A stretch of 8,432 nucleotides of DNA from Gemmatimonadaceae bacterium. GTDB taxonomy: Bacteria > Latescibacterota > UBA2968 > UBA8231. The translations under genes were made by a program, and so were the position numbers. Shown piece after piece: positions 1-6,423 of this stretch. Positions within the stretch are counted from its first letter, which is position 1. The number at the start of each line of letters is the position of its first letter. Location: contig PBSR01000015.1 of NCBI GenBank assembly GCA_002726335.1, positions 1 through 8,432 on the forward strand, read 5' to 3'. The notes under the pieces were generated by a model. That model did no database searches. It was not told the DNA's origin and saw nothing but the letters and a program-made list of their open reading frames with translations.

Positions 1-1463
1 AAATCGCCCGGTTGAGCGTCGAGCCACGCCGCCGTCTGATCGGCGTAGGCTGGCGGCTCTATGTGGTTCGGGTTCATAAAGGTGCGCTCGTCAGCAGTGG
101 CGAAGGAGAGCCCCAGGGTGTGTGGATAGGCGTAGATGGGACCGACCACCATGAACACGGCGAGTGTCACTGAAAATGTTGCCCGTGAGACTGTGCGGGA
201 AGGTAGGGCCCTCAGCACGCTGCGCAGCGCCTTTTCGAAGACGCGACAGAGTATTGGAGCTGACAGGCCTAGGAGAACTGAGTACCCGATGACAGTAAGG
301 AACGTGAACTTGAACCAGGGGCTGCGCATGATCCAGAAGAACGGGACGTTATCAAACGCCCAGGCGTAGGCAGTCCCAAGCGGGGAATTCAAGCCCGCGC
401 CGGCAACGATGCCCATCACTAACATCAGGATGAAATAGACCTTATTCCTACCCTTGCCGAAGATCGCCCCCAGGAGCACCAAGCCGAAAATCGTCCACCC
501 CATGATTTCGAGCAGTCGGCTCCCGGTGAACGCCGCCGCGTAGGACCGGTACGGGTCAACCAGCCCCTGGTACCAGGTCCAGTCGCTCACAAAACGGATG
601 TTGTTTGTTATCGAGGTATTGAGGCTCTGACCCTCGAGAAATTCGCTACTCAGTTGCTGGAAATCAGGGAACGTATTAGCGGCGATCGCCGATCGAACGC
701 CTACTACCTCCGGGACGATCCAGAAGGCGTGGAGAAACAGCAGTAGACCAAGTAGGGCGACGGCGGCCGTTAGTATTCGTCGGACGCTTGGCCACTGGCG
801 TCGCCAAGAATTTTGCAGCAGGACGGTGAGGAAGAGGAGCGGTACGGGAATCAGGGAAACGAGCATCTCGCTGACGTTGTTTCCGATCGGCGACCCCAGC
901 AGGGAGACCAATCCTGAAATCAGGATGGCTCGTCGGTAGCCCGAATCGGCGGCGAAAACACGTACCCAGATGCCCAGCAAGATTGGCATTATGGCCACGG
1001 CGGCGAGCAGGGGCTCCTTGTAACCCAGCCAGTTGGAAATCAGCCACAGGTTGAACATGTAGAACAATACGGCTGCCAGCCGTGCCAGCGCGGCGTTTGC
1101 GCCGCGATACACGCCGCCCATCAGGTAGAACATGGCGAAGCCGGGGAACATGAACCAGAACACGAACTGGGCCATCTGGGCCGGTACGATACTCACCCCA
1201 AGTTGTTGCAAGAAGGAGGCGATGAACAGGGTTGGGAACCGGCCCGAGTCGAGGATGTGGAGAGCGCCGGTGCCAAGCTGGTCGTTCCATACGTGCCAGA
1301 ATCGGATGTACTCTTCCCAGCTTGGTGGCGGCACAAAATCCTCTGTATTCAGGAGCCGGTTCTCCCGGAACCAAAGGATCGGCGCAAGCCCGAAAAGAAA
1401 TATTAGAGTCAGTTCGCCGGCGCGCGACTTTGTGAAGTGTTTGCTCGAACGAAATGGATTCAA
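1..1463 (-). CDS. AftD/YfhO-like GT-C membrane glycosyltransferase, N-terminal part (runs off left edge)
   Basis: This frame is open from a TTG at 1463 to the window edge (487 codons plus two bases), so the 3' end is missing. It encodes a hydrophobic domain of about ten or more membrane helices, starting near residues 18-32. It matches the neighbouring complete protein (1526-5020) along its whole length. Shared marks are an acidic ED pair at residues 41-42 in the first outside loop, WN at 59-60, FYMFNL, WTWYQG at 295-300 and RSPWFKF at 380-386. An acidic residue in the first external loop is typical of GT-C glycosyltransferases, which use polyprenyl-phosphate sugars; the loop resembles that of arabinofuranosyltransferase AftD (DUF3367). 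Sugar and acceptor are unknown. TTG 1463 was chosen because an in-frame TGA lies just upstream, no other ATG, GTG or TTG lies between, and AGAGG sits six bases before it. The gene follows its paralogue after 62 bases. A YfhO-type membrane protein without transferase activity is the main alternative. Confidence 0.85.
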   Translation of the reverse strand, partial: MNPFRSSKHFTKSRAGELTLIFLFGLAPILWFRENRLLNTEDFVPPPSWEEYIRFWHVWNDQLGTGALHILDSGRFPTLFIASFLQQLGVSIVPAQMAQFVFWFMFPGFAMFYLMGGVYRGANAALARLAAVLFYMFNLWLISNWLGYKEPLLAAVAIMPILLGIWVRVFAADSGYRRAILISGLVSLLGSPIGNNVSEMLVSLIPVPLLFLTVLLQNSWRRQWPSVRRILTAAVALLGLLLFLHAFWIVPEVVGVRSAIAANTFPDFQQLSSEFLEGQSLNTSITNNIRFVSDWTWYQGLVDPYRSYAAAFTGSRLLEIMGWTIFGLVLLGAIFGKGRNKVYFILMLVMGIVAGAGLNSPLGTAYAWAFDNVPFFWIMRSPWFKFTFLTVIGYSVLLGLSAPILCRVFEKALRSVLRALPSRTVSRATFSVTLAVFMVVGPIYAYPHTLGLSFATADERTFMNPNHIEPPAYADQTAAWLDAQPGD

Positions 1464-1469
1464 TTCACA

Positions 1470-1474
1470 CCTCT
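1470..1474 (-). promoter_or_regulatory. Ribosome binding site for the gene starting at 1463
   Basis: On the minus strand AGAGG stands six bases before the TTG at 1463. It is the only clear Shine-Dalgarno-like match at any of the three visible starts, and it decides the start of this gene, which has no ATG or GTG alternative near its N-terminus. Confidence 0.6.
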
Positions 1475-1494
1475 GACCAGCTCACCAGGCGTGG

Positions 1495-1509
1495 TCTCGC
1501 AAAGCGAGA
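1495..1509 (-). other. Small inverted repeat in the gap between paralogues
   Basis: TCTCGC, a three-base loop, then GCGAGA form a perfect six-base-pair stem in the 62-base gap between the stop at 1526 and the start at 1463. The stem does not extend and no run of T follows it on the minus strand, so an intrinsic terminator is unlikely. It may be an RNA processing or stability element, or chance. Confidence 0.3.
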
Positions 1510-1525
1510 AGCCAATTCCCATCCG

Positions 1526-4500
1526 TCAATCGGGGATCGTTTCATGTCTACGCTGCCAGTTTCGCCAAACCCCCAGCAGCCCAAGTGCGCTGGCCAGCAC
1601 GATGGTAGCCAGTGAGATTGCCGCTCCACGAACGAAGAGCCGCTGCGGACCAAACGAGAGTTCTACGCGCTGCTGTCCGGCTTGAATGGTGTAGCCGTTG
1701 GCAAAGCCGTTGACATAATGCTGCTCAAGGGCTTTGCCATCAGATGTTGCCTCCCAGCGGGGATCGAAGGAGTCGCCGAAAACCAGAACGGCATCCCCTT
1801 CCGCACGGACATCGAGAGAGTACGAGGTAGGGTTGGCGGAGACGATATCGATCTCGCCGGGCGTCGGCGCCAGCCGGGATGCTCCGCTGGACAGGACGCG
1901 CAACACGTAGTTCTCGGGGCCGGATTGCTGGATCGAGATCGTGTGGATTCCGGCCTGCAGGGTCGAAGAAGTTACGAAGATTGGCTCGCCCGACAACTCG
2001 CGCTTCTCCAGAGATATGGGCGTGTCGTCCAGATAGGCCGATAACCTGGAGGGAACGGCGCTGAGATCGTACGGTCTAATTTCGATCAGGTATTCGTCCT
2101 GCCGAAACACGCTGAACATGAAGCCGAATGTCAGATGACCGGAACGAAGGCTGTCGTCGCGGACGGCGAAGTTTCGCATCTTGTTGCCCACAGCGGTCCC
2201 TGCATGAGCGGTATAGAGCCTCAGGAAGCTTTCGCCAGGGGGTAGCTCGATGTCCTTCAGAAGAACATCGGTGTCGCGGTCGGCGGGCAGTCTCTGAACG
2301 ATGAGAGGCACGTTACTGACAACCTCGCCGTCGGATTCGAATACGTAGAGGTCGCGGGCTATTTCCAGTGACCGGACGGTCAGCATCAGGCTGGTTCGAA
2401 CCGGAGCATTGGACGTGTTCCTGGCAATCAGCGCACGCTGCCCGTCCGGCTCGAGCCAGCGCCATTCGGTTCCACCATCGCCGATCTCGGTCACCGGTAG
2501 GTGTTCGCCAAAGTGGATGCTGACCGGGTCATCGGTCACGATGTCAATCGGTGGGCGGGCGGTGACTACGCCGTCTTCGGTTGAGGCTAGGATGACGACC
2601 CGCAGGCCGGAATTGATGAGCTGACCCTGCACGCGGTTGATGAGATCGGAGTACAAGTCTTCCGGTATCACCACCACTTCGCCCGCACCCGAATCCAGCG
2701 TTCCGGTCAACAGATGGGACCCACTTGAGAGCGAGTGAATGCCCAGAGGGATCCAGAATGGCGTAGACGGGGGCGGAGTACCGCTGAGGTCAAGTGGCTG
2801 CCCGTTTATGGCCAGGTCGCCCGATGGAAAAATGTTCCGATCGGGGGATCGTAGCCAGATTCGGTACTCGGCGGTTTCGCCGATGGCGAATCCTACCGGG
2901 ATGCCGCTGCGCGGCAAAGGGTGACGATAGCGGGCGGGTATGAGGTCGAGCGCCAGTTCTTCGGGTCCACTGGCGAAGAAGAGGATATCTGTGAGCAGCG
3001 GAGAGTTCATGGCCTTGGACAAGCTCTCGGGACTTTGCTGATCCGAAAAGAGAAGCGAGGGTGTACCGAGCAGATCCATCCCCACCATGGTCGGCAGAGC
3101 GTCTACTCCGCCGGTGACGATGGATAGCCCCGGGGCCAGATAGAACGGGGGCAAAGGGTCTTCAACGGCATAGACTTCCCAGGCTCCGAAGGTGGTGACA
3201 GGTTGGATGCCCAACTGTTTCTCCAGTCGGAGCCGAACCCAGTCGGCGGAGTCGACATCGCCAGCATATAGCCAGTACTTGATACCGGTTTCGTGGTTCA
3301 GGTATCGAACGCTCATCAACCGGAGGATTTCGTCGGCGCGTCGTGTGGTTGTCCGGTAGAGGGCCTCGTAGGCGATGTCATTCAGCATCCCGTTTGTGGC
3401 GGATACTAGGGAGCCGTGCACGGTTTGGAAGGGGTACACGATTGGTGCTGTACCTATCTGAGTAAGTATCGGAGAGTAGCCTACGAACCCGTTCTCGTCG
3501 GCCCAGACGGTGGTCTCGGGCAAGGCAGCGATCCGGCCGTCTTCCACGTTTTCGTCAAACCACAGGGAAGCGGCGGTGACGTAGTCGGGGATTCGCATCT
3601 GGTTGGGAGGCAGATGCTCGCGGGCCTGGGCGGGCGGGAACATCTGACCGGTAGTGACGGGGTAGGCGTAGATGAGATTGATGGCAATGGCTCCGATGGC
3701 GACGATGGCGAGAGATCGACTGCCTAGTTGGCTACTGATTCGCGACCCGGTGGAAGCCTGGCGTAGCCAGCTGGCGAGGTTTGCCGCGCCGAGCCCGCCG
3801 AGAATCGCAAAGCCGAAGCTAGATACCAGTGCGAATTTGAACCAAGGGCTGCGGATGATCCAGAAGAGGGGTACGTTTCTGACCAACCACAGATAGATTC
3901 GGTCCATGGGCGGATGGGTGCCCATACTGAGGAGAAGGGCAATCGCGGTGACGGTGGCGAAGAAGAGGCGAAGCCGCCTTTGCGGGCCCGCTATTCCGAT
4001 CAGGGCCAGGACCGGGGCGACCCACGAAAGAATCGCCAGAACGGCCGATTCCTCATAGGTGCCGGCGTAAGGGCGGTAGGGTTCGTTCCAACCTTGGTAC
4101 CAGGTCCAATCGCCCTGAAAGCGCAGCACTTTCGTGAAGGAGGTATTGGCGGACAAACCACCGAGCCAGTTCGATGCCAATTCGCCGGAGGTGGTCAGTT
4201 CGCCGGTTGTGGTTGCCTGGATCTGGCCGAGGAAGGGGATGATCCAGAAGGCGTTGGTAAGGATTGACACGATGCCCAGGACCCCCGCGGTGCGGACCAC
4301 CGGGAGCAGGCGGGAGGATAGCGGGCCGCTGCGTGAGAACAGCAGGTAGGCTAGGGCGAAGGCAATGATGGTTGTGATGAAGACCAGCACCAGCGGCGGG
4401 TTCACACCAACGCCTGAAGACCACAGCGCAATGGGGACCGTGCAGAGGGCTAGGCGGATAGCGGATATGCGGCCCTTGAACCCCAGGTAGAGCAGGGTCA

Positions 4501-5020
4501 ATAGCAGCGGCAGGGTGGTCTGGGCGGTGAGAACGCCGATGTTGAAGCCGCGCCACGCGTGCTCGATGTAGAGATTGAACATGTAGAAACTGGCCGCGAC
4601 CGCGGCGGCAGTCTGCCACTGACTGCTGGAGAGGCGGGACGCGAACAGCGTTCGAGCCAGTATGTACACGCCCAGGCCGGGCAGAGTCATCCAGACGATC
4701 ATGATCAGCCGCTGGGTGATGGCGGGGCTGAGGCCGACTGCTTGCAGCCCGGCTTGCTGCGCAAATGTGAGGATGGCGGTATGGGCGACGTTGTAGGGGG
4801 TACCGGTGTTGAGAATCGGATTCCACGAATGGAGTGTGAGGAAGAATTGCTGGGGTGTGCGTGGAAGGGCTAAATCCTCGGAGATGAGAAGTACATTCCA
4901 AGGTGCCCAGAAGGCCGGCGCAAGACCCATCAGCACGATCGCAACGATGACCCACCGGCCATTTGAAAATAGTCGGGTCGGATGGCTCAGGGACCGGCGG
5001 CCCAGACCCGGAAGAATCAA
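1526..5020 (-). CDS. Large GT-C-like membrane glycosyltransferase with YfhO-like C-terminus
   Basis: This is the only complete copy of the repeated gene, about 1164 residues. Residues 20 to 455 form a membrane domain of roughly eleven or twelve helices. The first outside loop carries ED at 48-49 and WN at 66-67, like the acidic loop of GT-C enzymes and of AftD (DUF3367). Further conserved motifs are WTWYQG at 305-310 and RSPWFKF at 390-396. Residues of about 470 to 1125 are a long, probably extracellular, beta-rich region. It ends in a YfhO-like module with DPRW at 1086-1089 and NGFAN at 1104-1108, followed by an anchor helix at about 1129-1153 and a basic tail. The expected role is transfer of a lipid-linked sugar to a surface glycan; the substrate is not readable. 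The frame is open up to a TTG at 5077, but that extension reads the repeated 3' end of the upstream gene in another frame. TTG 5020, four bases after the upstream TAG, is preferred and leaves about 20 residues before the first helix, as in the paralogue at 1-1463. Neither start has a clear ribosome binding site. Confidence 0.88.
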   Translation of the reverse strand: MILPGLGRRSLSHPTRLFSNGRWVIVAIVLMGLAPAFWAPWNVLLISEDLALPRTPQQFFLTLHSWNPILNTGTPYNVAHTAILTFAQQAGLQAVGLSPAITQRLIMIVWMTLPGLGVYILARTLFASRLSSSQWQTAAAVAASFYMFNLYIEHAWRGFNIGVLTAQTTLPLLLTLLYLGFKGRISAIRLALCTVPIALWSSGVGVNPPLVLVFITTIIAFALAYLLFSRSGPLSSRLLPVVRTAGVLGIVSILTNAFWIIPFLGQIQATTTGELTTSGELASNWLGGLSANTSFTKVLRFQGDWTWYQGWNEPYRPYAGTYEESAVLAILSWVAPVLALIGIAGPQRRLRLFFATVTAIALLLSMGTHPPMDRIYLWLVRNVPLFWIIRSPWFKFALVSSFGFAILGGLGAANLASWLRQASTGSRISSQLGSRSLAIVAIGAIAINLIYAYPVTTGQMFPPAQAREHLPPNQMRIPDYVTAASLWFDENVEDGRIAALPETTVWADENGFVGYSPILTQIGTAPIVYPFQTVHGSLVSATNGMLNDIAYEALYRTTTRRADEILRLMSVRYLNHETGIKYWLYAGDVDSADWVRLRLEKQLGIQPVTTFGAWEVYAVEDPLPPFYLAPGLSIVTGGVDALPTMVGMDLLGTPSLLFSDQQSPESLSKAMNSPLLTDILFFASGPEELALDLIPARYRHPLPRSGIPVGFAIGETAEYRIWLRSPDRNIFPSGDLAINGQPLDLSGTPPPSTPFWIPLGIHSLSSGSHLLTGTLDSGAGEVVVIPEDLYSDLINRVQGQLINSGLRVVILASTEDGVVTARPPIDIVTDDPVSIHFGEHLPVTEIGDGGTEWRWLEPDGQRALIARNTSNAPVRTSLMLTVRSLEIARDLYVFESDGEVVSNVPLIVQRLPADRDTDVLLKDIELPPGESFLRLYTAHAGTAVGNKMRNFAVRDDSLRSGHLTFGFMFSVFRQDEYLIEIRPYDLSAVPSRLSAYLDDTPISLEKRELSGEPIFVTSSTLQAGIHTISIQQSGPENYVLRVLSSGASRLAPTPGEIDIVSANPTSYSLDVRAEGDAVLVFGDSFDPRWEATSDGKALEQHYVNGFANGYTIQAGQQRVELSFGPQRLFVRGAAISLATIVLASALGLLGVWRNWQRRHETIPD

Positions 5021-5024
5021 TTCG

Positions 5025-6365
5025 CTACCCAGACCGAACCGAGTCGACGCTCCGTCGGAGGATGGCAACGATGACAATGACGACGGCTGTGCCGGCGAGG
5101 AATTGAGCGATGGGCTCGATGTGGTCAGATGAATAAACCCCGTGGAGAACCGCTATGGGTACCGATAGCACCAATGTGGCGAGTCCAAGTTTGGCCCAGG
5201 ACTGCCAAGTAAGAGCCTGACGGATGATCGCAATCCAACCGGCATAGTCCGCCACTAAGTCGACGCCCCGTCGGAGGATGGCAACGATGACAATGACGAC
5301 GGCTGTGCTGGCGAGGAATTGAGCGACGGGCTCGATGCGGACAAGTGCCATGGGTACCGATAGCGCCAATGTGGTGAGTCCAAGTTTGGCCCAGGACTGC
5401 CAAGCAAAAGCCTGACGGATGATCGTAATCCAGTCGGAATAGCCCGCCCGGTCGTGCCGTAGCCAATTCATCAGGCCACCCAGGGTGATAAGTCCGATGT
5501 CCCAGAGAAGTAGGTAGGTGAATACTGACGCCCAGTAGCCTTCGGCTATTTCCAGCATGAAGTAGCGTCCGGACGAGTGGCTGAAGGTGGCGGTGCTGGC
5601 AGCCAGCGCGATTCCGGTGGCGGGAATGGCGGAGGCGAGGAATGGGGAGAGGGGTAGTGGCCGGCCTCTCTGGCCAGAGGTCGCTCCCAAGATACGGCGG
5701 AGCAGGACGAATCCGACCAAGCAGGCCAGAAAACTAACCCCCGCGTAGGTCAACGTAAACGGGAAGTTCCAGCGAATAAAGGACCGTAGCAGAGATACGG
5801 TCCTAAATGTGGCGATGGGGGTAATGGAGGCTCGCAACTCGGGCAGGGTTCGAGCGCCGTTTATCGTCAGTTGGTCGGCGGGGTGATTCGGACTGGCGCT
5901 ACCAACGATGGAGATGGAGCCCGGGGAATTGGTGTCGAGCTGGATTTCGTACTCAACCGGAGTTCCCGAGTCGAGTAGGAGCGGAGGCATCAGGCCGGTG
6001 GTGATTTCAACGTAGCCGTTAGATTCGATGGAGGCGGTGGCTTCCCGCAGAATTTCCCGGGTTTCGCCGGACTTGCGGATGCGTAACTGAACGTTGACTG
6101 GCAAGCCGCTTTCGGTCGTTGAGTTCACCTGGGCGACGAAGCCCCGCAACGCCCATGGGGTAGAGTATCCGGCCTGGCTGACGGCGCCGCCTGATGTGAG
6201 GCGAACGATATCTGGAGGGAGGATGTCGAGATCCCACAACCTGGCGGTTCGTTGCAGTCCGCTAACGCCAGCGAGGAGGACAAACAGCGCGACGGGCAGA
6301 GTCCACCACCACAGCCAGGCACCGAGTCCGAATCGGCCGGGTGCGCTCACGTTGGAGTCTCGCAC
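5025..6365 (-). CDS. Membrane protein of unknown function with extracellular beta-rich domain and duplicated C-terminal helical hairpin
   Basis: I do not recognise this 446-residue protein. An N-terminal helix (about 14-36, rich in W) is followed by a probably extracellular domain at 40-195, predicted from composition to be beta-sandwich-like. Helices follow at about 201-223, 241-258 and 277-300, then two copies of a two-helix unit at 305-369 and 370-441, and only five more residues. The domain order (anchor, beta domain, helical bundle) suits a partner or regulator of envelope glycan assembly, but no catalytic motif was seen. It lies between two paralogous glycosyltransferase-like genes, 58 bases after one and four bases before the next, so it is probably co-translated with the latter. 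The start is GTG 6365: an in-frame TGA lies ten codons upstream with no other start between. A second GTG at 6350 is possible; neither has a ribosome binding site. The duplication makes the original C-terminal length uncertain. Confidence 0.8.
   Translation of the reverse strand: MRDSNVSAPGRFGLGAWLWWWTLPVALFVLLAGVSGLQRTARLWDLDILPPDIVRLTSGGAVSQAGYSTPWALRGFVAQVNSTTESGLPVNVQLRIRKSGETREILREATASIESNGYVEITTGLMPPLLLDSGTPVEYEIQLDTNSPGSISIVGSASPNHPADQLTINGARTLPELRASITPIATFRTVSLLRSFIRWNFPFTLTYAGVSFLACLVGFVLLRRILGATSGQRGRPLPLSPFLASAIPATGIALAASTATFSHSSGRYFMLEIAEGYWASVFTYLLLWDIGLITLGGLMNWLRHDRAGYSDWITIIRQAFAWQSWAKLGLTTLALSVPMALVRIEPVAQFLASTAVVIVIVAILRRGVDLVADYAGWIAIIRQALTWQSWAKLGLATLVLSVPIAVLHGVYSSDHIEPIAQFLAGTAVVIVIVAILRRSVDSVRSG
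5043..5258 (-). repeat. Direct repeat, second unit in gene order (216 bp)
   Basis: This unit encodes residues 370-441 of the 446-residue protein. It is about 90% identical by eye to the adjoining unit at 5259-5453, apart from one 21-base insertion that adds seven residues (around HGVYSSD) between its two helices. The outer end lies 15 bases before the stop codon, so the duplication took in almost the very end of the gene. Confidence 0.9.
5259..5453 (-). repeat. Direct repeat, first unit in gene order (195 bp)
   Basis: This unit encodes residues 305-369 and abuts the second unit without a spacer. Both units hold the blocks WQSWAKLGL, AQFLA and AVVIVIVAILRR. The two lengths are multiples of three, so the frame is kept through both copies. 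Confidence 0.9.
5827..5860 (-). repeat. Internal copy of a 34-bp dispersed repeat
   Basis: This segment encodes NGARTLPELRAS, about residues 169-180 of the 446-residue protein. It matches the segment at 6355-6388 at 28 of 34 positions by eye, same orientation and same reading frame, about 530 bases apart. Confidence 0.5.
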
Positions 6366-6388
6366 CCCGGGTAGGGTTCGGGCACCGT
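6355..6388 (-). repeat. 34-bp dispersed repeat spanning the start of the 446-residue gene
   Basis: This segment reads YGARTLPGVRDS in the frame of the downstream gene and covers its GTG start. The first six codons or so lie upstream of the start, after an in-frame TGA. It may be a remnant of a partial duplication. It fills over a third of the 58-base gap to the upstream gene, in which I see no promoter, terminator or ribosome binding site. Confidence 0.45.
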
Positions 6389-6423
6389 AGGCTCATAGAT
6401 CCATCGCTGGACGGGCAGCGGCA

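Noticed and set aside
676..1374. A 232-residue minus-strand open frame.
   Set aside because: It overlaps the left-edge membrane protein in another frame; its arginine- and proline-rich product is typical of out-of-frame reading of GC-rich DNA, while the overlapping frame has helices and paralogue matches.
1495..1509. A transcription terminator between the second and third giant genes.
   Set aside because: The stem is only six base pairs and has no following T run on the minus strand.
4053..4955. A 300-residue minus-strand open frame.
   Set aside because: It reads the membrane domain of the central gene in a shifted frame, and its product is rich in H, R and P without any recognisable domain.
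5003..5045. Similarity between RFGLG near the central gene's start region and RFGLG at residues 11-15 of the 446-residue protein.
   Set aside because: The match is about 15 bases with several mismatches, too short to tell from chance.
5125..5466. A 113-residue minus-strand frame with an internal repeat.
   Set aside because: The repeat in its product simply mirrors the DNA duplication in the real gene; lengths divisible by three keep all frames open.
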